Assembly (NCBI RefSeq): GCF_000471905.2
Contig: NW_006498233.1
Location: forward strand, 1,273,248-1,337,247
Origin: Amborella trichopoda
Lineage: Eukaryota > Streptophyta > Magnoliopsida > Amborellales > Amborellaceae
Direction: 5' to 3'
Length of the DNA: 64,000 bases
This document shows positions 46,151 to 57,084 of this stretch, in pieces. The notes beneath the pieces are model-generated. The model searched no databases. It had not been told where the DNA came from and saw nothing but the letters and a program-made list of their open reading frames with translations. The position numbers and the translations under genes are program-made. The stretch's first letter is position 1, and every line of letters begins with the position of its first letter.

Positions 46151-46565
46151 CAAAAGGGGACAAAATAAAGATAGAGATAAGAACAAAAGATGAGAGAGAG
46201 AGAGACGGAGATGAGAAGAGAAGAAAGATAAAGAGACAGAGAAAAAAGAGAGAAGAGACAAAGAGAGAAGAGAGAGAGAGAGAAAAGGAGAGAGAGGGAA
46301 GAGAGAGAAAGAGAAAAGAGAGAGAAGAGAAGAAAGAGAGAAAGAAGGAGAGAGAGGAAGGAGAGAAGAGAGAGGAGAGAGAGAGAAAGAAGGAGAGAGG
46401 GAGGAGAGAGAAAGTTACATGCTCGAAGGGTACATACCCTTTTCTTCTCTCTCCTCTCTCTCGCTCCAAGATGTACTCACAGGCTCAAGCAATGAATTGA
46501 AATTTTTATTCAATCTTCAAACAATCAACTGAAGGCTGAGGGGTCTGTTTACAATGAGGCAGAGC

Positions 46566-46580
46566 CTGTTTATATAGAAT
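46566..46580 (-). promoter_or_regulatory. LTR B TATA box
   Basis: Minus-strand ATTCTATATAAACAGG, same as LTR A. Confidence 0.75.
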
Positions 46581-47868
46581 TGTACCCAAACATGGGTGGA
46601 TTGATCAAAATTAGACTAATTACTGAAAATTAATATTTAATTGAATTAAAAGAAATTCTAAAAATGGGTGCAAAAGGACTGTTTTGCCCCTGCCTAACAA
46701 TGAGTGGAATTTTAGAACAGTCCGTGCTGTTGCTCGAGAACTTACATGATCTTCCATGGCTGACCCGTGGTTACTCTGATGCCTGTTTGATCGAAAGTTT
46801 ATTGTTTTCTTATAGGGCTCGACATGGCGATCATTTTGATACCAACTTCGAGCCATGAATCATGTTTTTGAGCCATGATCACGAGACTTGAAATTTGTTT
46901 GAATCTTGGAAACTTTGGATCGGTAGTGCGCTCGCTCCTTGATATTTTTCTATAATTTTTTCGTCAAATTACACTACGCATGCCATCACGATCGCGTGGC
47001 AACAAACGATACACGATTTAGAGCCCGGACGAAGATTTCGCAACTTTTGAGTTTTGGCCAGAATCTAGAATCCGGTGGCCAGAATTTCTGTTACTTCATC
47101 GGCTTCATGCATGAAATATGACTGTCTATCATGTACAGGGTTCGGACCAATGATAGCCCTAGACCTTACGCACACAATGGAATTGGTTCCGCGTTGATCC
47201 ATTGTGCAAGCGTCGTGATTTGGTCTATTGAGCAAGGCATATCGCTGCTGAATTTTCTGCAATTTTTTTACTGATCGGAAACTTCTCTCTAGCTTTTCTC
47301 CCTATTCGGACATTGTCTCGGAGCGTACCACATATCAAATTGTTCGTCTTGATGAGACAAATACACTCACCAAATTGAGAGCAATCTGACTTGGAACGAG
47401 TGAGTTACAAGCCTCGGAAGTGACTGTAAAAACAACCACCTTTAATGGTGTTTTGGTGTAGTGAGGTGACATGGGAATAGTGTGCGGCCCCTCCTGTTTC
47501 AATATTTTGCTTATATCTTTGTTTTGGAGTGTCTGATTAAGCTGAAACTTGGCTCATAGGGGTTTTAAATCATCTTGGATCTAATAATAATGCTCCTATA
47601 GTGATTTGAGATATCAAAAATATAGTTTCAGTTGTAGGGTCCGTTTCGAGGTGTTAGAGGCCATTTTTTCTAAAAATGTTCCTTTGTGTTCACTGCTTTA
47701 GATAAGTCGGAATGCGATGAAACTTGGCCGGTGGTCTTTTGGAGTGCTAATGACAATCTTGACCAATTATGGTGCCATTCTGAGACTATCGGTATTTTTC
47801 ACTGTTTTGTAGGCTTTATTTACTTGCTTCATACCAGGGACCAAGGTATTGAAAAATACGTGCAAATA

Positions 47869-48955
47869 ACTTGCTCCGTCGAATGGTATGCTTCAAGAGA
47901 AGCGAGAAGGACAATCATTCAAAATGTTTCCTTCGACTTTTACTTTTTTCCTTCCTAGCCACAGGACCACGTGAACTCCGATGAGATTCACGTAATGGTG
48001 TAATTAGGCTGCTCAGACATAAGGATACCTTGTTCGTGGTCCATGTAGAATTTAGGGGGAGAAGATAATTTTTTGAGGGATCTTGTTGAAGTCTTCACCC
48101 TCGTGCGGACTGTTTGTGATTCTGAATCTGAGGATTTTGTACGGACCTCGTCAGTCAGAATCGGGCCCATCTGGCAATTGAGTGTCATGGCAAAGGACAT
48201 TGTTCCCATTTGGTATGGGTTCATTGGTTTTCTTTGGTAGACGTTGTTTGTTGCTACACTAGGTTTGCGTTTGACGTTCAGAGTACCACTTTGGGTCTCG
48301 ACTACCGGGTCCAGTCGGGGGTAGTGTTAGCCGGTCCCGAAGGTCTAGGCCTGTCGGCTAGGCGAGCTGAAGTCTCTGGCAGGTTCTCCCCTTGATTTAT
48401 CAGTTTCTTACCTTTGTAATGCTTGTTTCTTAGAGTGTAATTGTGACCTTGTGAGAATAATGTTCTTCCTCATGAGACTTATCTTGTAATGCTTAGCGAG
48501 TCTTCTGTCTTTCAAGTACTTTTGCAACTGGACTCAGATTGTCAAAATATTTTCCTTGAAGCTCATGTTTTTGGGTTCTTGGTTTTTATGTCACCAGGGA
48601 TTTTCTTCTTTTGAGTGAGGATTGAAGCCGCCTATTGAGGCAAGTGCTGCATCAACCTGTTTATTGATCCAAGCATCGTTTGCAGATTTTCGCTTGGTCT
48701 TGGGAAGAGGTGTCGTAGAGACGATTTTCACCAACTTCTTTTTATGGGGTTCTTTTACCCATGACCTTCTGGTCATGTCCACCCTTTTGTTTTTCATTCT
48801 TGCTCACGATACCCTTTCGGGTTTTCACTGTGCTCGATTTTTTATTCACGAAACTCTTTTACTCATGGTTTCGTGACTATGCCCGTCTGTCATTTTAACT
48901 CATAGCGTTCCCTTATTCAGGTATACACTATGCCCATTATTATTTTCTCTTTTTC
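47869..48955. other. E2 3' region, no gene
   Basis: Between LTR B and the 35-bp array. From about 48,560 it aligns to E1 (14,240 on). Nothing coding is recognised; short frames on both strands lack domains. Confidence 0.6.
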
Positions 48956-48959
48956 TTTG

Positions 48960-50650
48960 TAAAGGCATGTTTAAGGTCACGCCTCCGAGACCTGTGCGAA
49001 ACAATTTAACGTCATGCGGCTTGAACGTGCACTATGGTTTAGGGTCATACAGTTGGACCATGATGGCGATGGATGACAATCTATGAAGGCCATGGAGTGA
49101 GCATGGTGGTGGTTTGGCTCACTTGGGGACGATGGACGATGTATGAAATGTGAGTGGACGATGGTGACCCACTAACTTACAACGAGTAAGAATGGCGGGA
49201 TGGTTCGCCGTTTTGTGAACATGGGTGAGACTCATGGGGAATGAGGTATGGTGATGAAATGAATGAACTCACTAAGGAGGTAATGAAGGTGGTGCGTGCA
49301 CACTATCAGGTAGGTTAGGAAAGGCATGTCTGAAAGTGCACATAATGGCATGTACGCATATGTGGGGGCGAGTTTATAGTCATGCCTCCGTGACATGGGC
49401 AAAGCAGTTTAACGTCATGGGCTAGGACGGGTGTTATGGTTTAACGTCACACAACTAGACCGTGGTTATGTAGTTTAAAGTCATACGACTAAGACCATGC
49501 AGTTTAAGGTCGTGCAACTAGACCTTTGCTACAGTTTAAAGTCATATAATTTGGACCATGGTGTTGCGCAGTTGAAGGTCTTGCAGCACGGACCACCGTT
49601 ACAGTTTAAGGTCGTATAGTTTGGACCATGGTGCTATGCAGTTTAAGGTCATGCAGCATGGACCACTGCTACAGTTTAAAGTCATATAGTTTGGACCATG
49701 CAGTTTAGGGTCGTGCATCTAGACCGAGGATGTGCAGTTCAGAGTCGTGCAACACGACCAGAGCTATGCAGTTTAGGGTCGTGTGGCAGCATAGACTGAG
49801 GCTGTACAGTTTAGGGTTGCGCAGCACGGATCGAGGATGTGTAGTTTAGGGTCGTGCAGCATGAACTGAGGCTGTGCAGTTTAGGGTCATGCAGCATGGA
49901 CTGATGCTGTGCAGTTTAGGGTCATGCAGCACGGACCAAGGCTATGCAGTTTAGGGTAGTGCAGCACGAACCGAGGCTGTGCAGTTTAGGGTCGTGCATC
50001 ACAGACAAAGGCTGTGTAGTTTAGGGTTGTGCAGTGCGGACTGTGGCTGTGCAGTTTAGGATCATGCAGCACAGACAGAGGCTATGCAGTTTAGGTTTGT
50101 GCAACACAGATCGAGGCTGTGCAGTTTAGGGCGTGTAGCACGGACCAAGGCTGTGCAGCACAGACCGAGGCTGTGTAGTTTAGGGTCGTGCAGCACAGAC
50201 CGAGGTTGTGCAGCACAGACCGAGGCTGTGTAGTTTAGGGTCGTGCAGCACAGACCGAGGTTGTGCAGTTTAGGGTCATGCAGCACGGACTGAGGCTGTA
50301 CAGTTTAGGGTCGTGTAGCACAGACTGAGGCTGTGCAGTTTAGGGTTATGCAACATGGACAAAGGCTGTGCCGTTTAGGGTCGTGCAGCATAGATCGAGG
50401 CTGTGCAGTTTAGGGTCGTGCAGTACGGATCGAGGCTGTGCAGTTTAGGGTCGTGCAGTACGGATCGAGGCTGTGCAGTTTAGGGTCGTACAACAAGGAT
50501 CGAGGCTGTGCAGTTTAGGGTCGTGCATCACGTACCGAGGCTGTGCAGTTTAGGGTCGTCCAGCACGGACTGAGACTGTGCAGTTTAGGGTCGTCTAGCA
50601 CAGACTGAGGCTATGCAGTTTAGGGTCGTGCAGCACGGATCGAGCTTGGG
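48960..50650. repeat. Tandem array of 35-bp units with TTTAGGG (E2)
   Basis: About 45 units. The regular part (49,700-50,650) repeats CAGTTTAGGGTCGTGCAGCA then CGGACCGAGGCTGTG; the left part is irregular with TTTAAGGTCAT. Most right-hand units contain TTTAGGG, the plant telomere heptamer, once per 35 bp. Homologous to 14,640-15,735. Confidence 0.92.
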
Positions 50651-51114
50651 TCACCATGTAGGTGGAGCTCCATGGGGAATAGGTATGTGGATGGCGATCT
50701 GACTCCCTAGGGATAAAATGGTTAAGGCCATTCATAAACTGAAGGCCTAGATGGAAATGGTGACCTGATGAAGGCTGGTCAACAGAGGTAGACTTCACTG
50801 GGGTTTAAAGGAGGTAAGCGTACGCTTTGGAGAATTGGCTTATGAAGATAACCCGACTCCCTGGGGATAAGATAGCTTGGTGCGAAACAGACCCACCAAA
50901 AATTGAAGAAGTAAGAATGACATTAACCTCACTGAGGATAGTGGGCTGCAGTATTTGTGTGACTCCTACTGGGGGATGAGGGACAGCTCCTGACTTCATT
51001 TGGGAAGTCACGGTTTGGATGCATTGACCCGTGTGTAACTCCACTGGGGATGACACATCATGCCTTGGTGCAACTTCACTCAGGTCAGTGGTAGGGCATA
51101 CACTGCTTGAAATA

Positions 51115-51375
51115 CAGTCGGTGCCATGTGTAGCGCTAATGGTCTATTGCAAATATTCAATAGGCGCTAAGTTCTCACAACATAATCGGCACTGGGTTGT
51201 ATTTAGAAACTCACCCGGCGCTAAGTCAACCGGCGTTAAGGTTGTATTTGGTAATTCACTTAGTGCTAAGTCAACCGGCGCTAGGGTTGTATTTGGAAAC
51301 TCACCCGGCGCTAAGTCAACCAGCGCTAGGATCATTTTGAAATTTACACTCAACGCTCGGCGTTGGGGATGAGAG
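51115..51375. repeat. CCGGCGCTAAG/CCGGCGCTAGG array (E2)
   Basis: Units ACTCACCCGGCGCTAAGTCA, then ACCGGCGCTAGGGTTGTATT, then TGGAA. Corresponds to 16,240-16,600 in E1 and lies about 110 bp upstream of the TATA-like site. Confidence 0.9.
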
Positions 51376-51482
51376 TTACCTCTGACCTCGGGTTGAGGCC
51401 CGACCCGGCTCGTCGTTGCCTGGCTTCGCTTGGACGCAACTAGAATTTTGAGTTTGTGAGGGGCATTTGAGGGCAGCATAGT

Positions 51483-51490
51483 CTATATAA
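51483..51490 (+). promoter_or_regulatory. TATA box of the antisense PMD unit
   Basis: CTATATAAGGGGG on the plus strand, preceded by two array types and followed by a leader of about 1.1 kb before the PMD frame. The E1 copy is mutated (CTATAGAAAG). Confidence 0.6.
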
Positions 51491-52199
51491 GGGGGTAAAA
51501 TCTCATTTTCCTTTGTTCTTCACCAAGGGTAAAAACTTAAGCAAAAGTTGTCTTTAACAGTGAGGAGAGGGTGCCCTCGGTTGAAGTTCCGGCAAGCAGC
51601 AAGACTTCAACAGGAGTTTTGCAGGGAAGATTCTTCGACAAACAATAGGATTTCGGCAAGGGTCTTGCATAGAAAACCTTCGACATGTAGACTTTGCCCA
51701 GAATTGGCGAAGTTGCAGAGAGAGTATCGGGGAGAGGAGAATTCTCCAAGAAGTTTTCCGTGAAAGAGAGGAAATTCTAGGTGCAGTTTTCCTTTCTGGT
51801 AGGGATTTTTAGGGGTGTCCTGGCGATTGTGGAAGTCTTCCTGCACTGCTCGTGGTGTGGCAGAAGTTTTCGAGAACTTAGGGGAAATTTGCAAGAGTTG
51901 TCCGGTGAGGTTCTGGTGACACTCAGGCCAAAAACACAGGCGGGAAAGTTCTTCAGTGGGTTTTCGATCGTTTAGGAAAAGTTTCGGCAGGAGACGAACG
52001 ATCGCGAGAGGTGGGCCATACGTTTGTAGGAGGTGAACCATTGTGGGGAAGGCATACGGTTGGTGATGGTTTGGCCTTCGTCCTTGAAAATCGTATGGTT
52101 ATCAATCACTCGTGTCTGAGGCGGTGCCGAAAGGTGTGGATATGGTTGTTAGTCGGCGTAGCTAAGTTCGAAGTGTCACGAATATGATTCATGGCGCGT

Positions 52200-52520
52200 G
52201 CGAGATATTCGATCACAGCTGGTGCTGGCCTTGGACAAGCTCAACCATCGTGAGGGTGTTGGCAACCTTAATCGGTGCTGAGCGTTGAAAGCCTCAACCG
52301 GCACTAGTTTTTGGCACTCAACAGGCGCTGAGTGCTGAAAGGCTTAACCGACGCTAGTTGTTTGGTGCTCAATCGGCGTTGGGTACTGAGAAGCTCAACC
52401 ATCGCTGAGTGTTTATAAAATTCACGTAGCGCTATTTGTTAATACGCAACAAGCGCTGAGAATTGAGAATCTCACCCGGCGATAAGTGTTTGAGAGGCTC
52501 AACCGGTGCTATTCTAGTGC
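52200..52520. repeat. Second CGGCGCT motif array, in the leader of the PMD unit (E2)
   Basis: Variants such as CAACCGGCACTAG, CAACAGGCGCTGAG, TAACCGACGCTAG and CAATCGGCGTTGGG about every 35-50 bp. E1 has fewer at 17,230-17,390. Confidence 0.8.
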
Positions 52521-52560
52521 CTTAGCAGCTTTTGGGAGTGAACCACTAGGTCCATTTTTA

Positions 52561-55500
52561 ATGGCTGGTTCTTCTTACCAAATACCGTGAAGATGCTCCC
52601 AAGGGAAGGAGAAATCGACGCCCGTGATTTTACGGGTGAAGTTTTATCAAGGGGTGAACCCATTTGGCTGAATCAGCCAGTGTGCGAACCAGGATGGCCC
52701 CTTAGTGTTACATTCATTACTGACCTTGTATGCTTTGAAGTGCAGGAGGGCAATGATGGCAACATCTGTATTGAAGAAGGGATGGCACTTCTTCATTGTA
52801 TGCATTGGAACATAGCTTTCGAGGAGAACTTGCCCACCTTGGGGAAGCGAATGGTCCAGGTGAAGGGATTACTTAGGTGGTCGGCAAAAGGCCTTTGGAT
52901 TCAAGGAGAGCATCAATATCTGAAGGGATACACTTCCTGGACTGCTAAGATATTGGCTTCGTATGGAAGCACTCTTGAGCTTGCTTCTCTATTAACAGCG
53001 GTCCAGTGTCCATGTAGCTACTATGACTGTTGTTCCAATACAATAAAGTTATTACTGGAGACATGGAGCCATGTAAGCAATACTTGGCTTCTTGGTCATG
53101 GTGAAGCAGGAATCTCTTTACTAGAACTTCACTTCATTGAAGGTCTCCCGATGATCGGGGCTATGTATGACGAGTTTGTGCCCTCAAACTCAGTCATCTT
53201 TGGTGGTGTTAACTTGGGGGGTGAAGAGCCGTCGGCCAGTCTTCCAAAGATCTTTGAGGCCTATCAGTCGATTGTAGGCCGATCTACCAATGGCAGGGTC
53301 ACCTTTACAGGATGGGTGAAATTCTTTTGCAAGGATTATCCTGAGGGCAGTCAGGGTACTCCGAAGGGAAAAGGGAACGCAATTGCAAAAGAGACACCAC
53401 CTCTCATATATCAACTCGAGACCGGAGATGACCGTGTCTTCTTGGCCACCTATCTGGCCTCATTCTTGTGCAAATTCATGTTCCCTGGCTGGGGGGACGA
53501 CATTCATCTAGGGGTACTATACCTGGCATGTGACATAGCAGAGGGCATGAGTATGCCCTTGCTCAGCTAGTCCTGTGCAACATATATCATGGCTTGGGGG
53601 CCATCTCCCACAAAAAGCCTATAAGGGTAAAGAGGGAGAGAACGACATCGTAGGAGGAGAAGCTTTTCCTAGAGAATTTAAAACTTCGTTCCCTGTGCAT
53701 TATGTGTACGAGTGGCTAGGGGCTTATTTCCCTGACACATACATCAAGCATCAGTGCTCAAGAAATAAATTGTGGCCCTTCCTGATGAAGATTTTGAACC
53801 AGAGGGCTATCTTCCATACCCCAAGGGAGGCTCGGGGTTTGTTCAGGACTGATTCTTTGAACATGAGGAGAGTCCCTTTTCTGGTCGAGAGCTTCACCGA
53901 TCGTGCTTTCGTTGATGAATTGGGGAAGGAACTGGATGGTGCCCCAACAACGATTATGGAACTCATGTTCATGCTGAGCATCAGAGGGGGAGTCTTACCT
54001 TATCAGACTCCACACAGTGCTTGGCTGGAGGGGTATTTCCCCCACCGCTTCGCCTGTCAGCACGGGCTTGACCAAGGCTGCCCCTTCTCGGTATTCTTTG
54101 AGAAGGGTCGAAGTAAGGTGTATAAGGGGAGGGCAGAAGAGTTTGGAATTTTTTGAGAGTGTTGGCTGCTAGAGCATATACGGACTGCTTGGTCCATGTG
54201 TCTTGAAATGACAGAGACCAAAAAATATGTACTACGTCACTTTGGTGGGAGAGTTCGAACAACCAGGGCATACATGAACTGGTGGAGGGTCACCAGTAAG
54301 GGCTATTGGGATAAGGATCACCCTTGGAAAATGGTGAACGGTATCTGCCATCAGGACGCCAGACAAGGAGGCTGGCGGATGGTTCTGCTCCCGACATGGT
54401 GTTTGCCTTGTATTATCCCTCTAACTGGTGGGCTTCAGGGTTTCCACGCGAGATAGCTGCTGATGAGGCCTCGCCAGAGTTCCTTGCAATGAAGACGACG
54501 ACTAGGAGTGTCTTCAATAATCTTAGCGTGATCTTCAAATAGGATGAGGGGCGAAAAGTCTCTAGTTATGAGAAGCGTCCACCACAGGACTTGAACGTTC
54601 TAATTAGGAGCCGTCCTCACAAAAAATTGGTGGAGAGCCTTCTGAGGGAGGTGGATCTGAGGCGGCAGCTCCTACTCCAGGAGGGGGAAAGAAAAGAAAG
54701 CGCCTGACTGCTGCGAACACCCTTGCAGCATCTTCAGCTAGTGGGCGTATTCGGAGGCGGAAGAGCGACAAGCTTCATGTGGTGTCAGAAACAAGAGGTA
54801 GGTCTTCCTCTTCTGATCTTTTAAGAATTCTTCTAGTAACACCCTTTGTGCTTTCTGAACCATCTTCTGATTTTGCTAAAATGTTTTCTTTTTCTTCAGA
54901 AACTAAGGCAGACGACTCTGACAGCTATGAGCCTATTGAAGTTGCTTCTGATCGGGAGGGGACTCCAAATCTTAGGGAGACACCCTTAAGTCCATGGGTA
55001 GTTCTTGTGTTTGAGGCGGCTCGGGTGGAGATTGAAGAGGATGAAATCCCTGCAGCAACTGCTCTAGATAGGGGCTCTGATGTCGATGTGGCCTCCATGC
55101 ATGAGGAGTTTAGTGCCCTGACCGAGGCAGGGGCTATGGCTCGAGGAGAAGATCCTAAAGTTGATGACGTGCTCGAGCACCAAGCAGTTGCTGTTCCCAT
55201 GGTCCCGAGTCATGAAGATCGGGGTCTGAGCTGTTTGTGGCCGAGGTTCTAGCTGTTGAAGGTGAGGGCCAAATGGAGGAAGCCATTGCCAGAGATGAGT
55301 CGGTTGAGGAATGCCAAAGAGAAGAGGCAATTTCTGAACTTGGTGATGCTGAGGTGACAGTTTAGGAGGGTGAAGAGTAAGGGGAACAGGTTCCTCTATA
55401 GCCTGTTGGGACAACAGTAGAGGTCCTCATAAGAGAGGTCAAGATGACGAGGTTGGCATTGAAGAGCTCGTGTAGATTGAGGCCGGGGCCGCCTATGAGC

Positions 55501-56251
55501 CTGAAGGGCAAGAAGCTCTATTGTTTGCCCTCATTTCAGAGGAGCCAGTGGCTCAGATGGCTATCACTTCAACAAGCCCGATCCTTGAGGTTGAGGTGTC
55601 TTCCGCAGTGGTGGCCTCAGAAGCACCATCCATGCCTGTTTTTTGTGGTGTTTCTAGCATGATTGAAGGTATGTTTAGAGCAGGCCTTCAGGGCTTGAGG
55701 GAGCTGCCTTTCGACGAGCTGGGAGAAGGTTTGGCCAGGCTGAGGGAGTTCATCGTGACTTCTACGGTCGGGATGGCCCCAGAGGTGCTTTCCTATTTTG
55801 ATGCAAGTCTAAAAGAGTTGGAGAACTGGCGGTTGGGAGTGCTGCATTGTGAGGAAGAAACTAGAAGGGTAGCCTCCTTGGAAGAGTCGATCTCATGCAG
55901 TTGCGAGAATATAGATGCTTGTATTGAGAAGAAAGCCTTGATAACTGGCCGCCTGCAGGGCCTCAAGAGAGAGGCACAAGGGAGCTTCAAGAGATGGTCG
56001 AAGTCAGAGAGGCGATGCAAATACTGAAGCAGGAATTCTCGGGCCTTGAGATAGAGATGGCTCAAAGGAAGGTCATGGAGGCCTCTTTGGTTGCAGATTT
56101 GTCCGAACTTGATGGTACAATTGAGTTGGAAACTGTGGCGATGACAGAGGCAACTCAAACAGTGGCAGACCTGAAGGCACGTGTTTAAGGCATCGACACT
56201 TCTTCTGAAGCACGCAACGCAGAGATCAATAAGATGATTGATCGTTTCTGA
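52561..56251 (+). pseudogene. Antisense extra ORF: plant mobile domain protein with coiled-coil tail
   Basis: Plus-strand frames, opposite to gag-pol. A 327-codon piece (52,587-53,570) carries PMD features: WSAKGLWIQGEHQYLKGYT, then WLLGHGEAGISLLELHFIEG followed by LPMIGAMYDEFVP (the family pattern is xxGExxITLxDxxxLxGLPxxG), then DRVFLATYLASFLCKFMF. Frameshifts near 53,555 and 53,640 lead into NIYHGLGAISHKKP and FPREFKTSFPVHYVYEWLGA (to 54,156). Later frames (54,779-56,251) are acidic, then Glu/Leu/Ala-rich, with heptad-like LEESISCSCENIDACIEKKA and REAMQILKQEFSGLEIEM, suggesting a coiled coil. Extra ORFs downstream of pol, including PMD ones, are known in Tat elements; their function is unknown. 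The frame is broken, so it is probably not expressed as one protein. Confidence 0.8.
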
Positions 56252-57084
56252 GCATATCATTCCCCCTTTTTTAGTACTTGTAAAAGTTTTGACTAATGAA
56301 TTAAGCGCTTCTCTTTTTGATTAACTTTACTGCATGATTTCATTCTCTCTTTACTTTTTCTACGTTTCATGTGATTCTTCTGAATGCCTCTCGATACTTT
56401 CATTATCCCAAGAGACTAATACCCTAGGAGACTAGAGGATCCTGTTCTTGAGGGGGAGGAAGTTACCCGTCGCCGAACTTCTCTCCTGAGAGGTCCGGGA
56501 AAAGTAAAACTTATGGCTAAACAATGGTCTGAGGAACATCCTCTATATTATAGCTCCTGGACTTTGAAAAATTTTTTGTGGCGGTTGTCGCATTGCTTTG
56601 GCTTTCAAGAGTGCAATGGGGATATGCAAGACTTTCTGATGGTTTGGCATATAGGTGATCCTTAGAGCCGAGAATTCTACCCCCATGGCTTGCCCGATCT
56701 CAAAAATGACTTCTGGTTCATTTTCAGGCCAAGGTGGCTCAGAACTGGGGCAGAAGGTGAAGACTCTTTTTCAAATGAAGAGGGAGTTTCTTGAGGGATG
56801 ATGGTTGGGATGTTGGAATGAAGAGACGTTCGGGGTAAAATTATGCTCTGCCTTTCTTCTTCCTTGAGCATGTTTACTAACGTCCTTCCAACATTCTCAA
56901 CATCTTCATGAGACAAGGACACAGTCTTGCTTGTAGACTCGTGACCTTAATCACTTAGCTTCTGAGGCGATGCCAGATCTGTGAAGTAATATTTAGCGTC
57001 GGCATAGTGAATTTCGGTCACAGGGAATGGTCTTTTGTCAACATAGACCGTATGTTATGTCCCATCTCGGCTATATTTGAAGCA
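56252..57084. other. Junction between antisense ORF and protease; RT-INT missing
   Basis: The plus-strand part after 56,251 looks like a 3' UTR (AT-rich, no frame). From about 56,420 the minus strand again looks like polyprotein linker (for example EDVENVGRTLVNMLKEEER near 56,900), but no RT, RNase H or integrase motif is found. The deletion point lies between about 56,260 and 56,650. Confidence 0.55.

Larger units (their letters stand above)
44543..47868 (-). repeat. 3' LTR of E2 (LTR B), 3.3 kb
   Basis: Aligned to LTR A and C. Minus strand from TATTTGCACGTATTTTTC (TG mutated to TA) to GTAACCA. Contains TATA (46,566), AATAAA (46,510-46,505), GA tract (46,150-46,430) and the stem-loop array. 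No clear polypurine tract abuts the start; the nearest purine run is about 80 bases upstream (near 47,945). Confidence 0.85.

Noticed and set aside
46076..46469. Similar Ser/Leu-rich frames in LTR B
   Set aside because: Same microsatellite artefact.
48960..50650. CRISPR-like appearance (regular short repeats)
   Set aside because: The whole 35-bp unit is repeated with no unique spacers, and the context is a plant retrotransposon.
49700..50650. Interstitial telomere sequence
   Set aside because: TTTAGGG occurs once per 35 bp and never in contiguous heptamers, so it is not a telomere remnant.
53190..53981. Minus-strand frames of 74-76 codons
   Set aside because: Shadows of the PMD frame.
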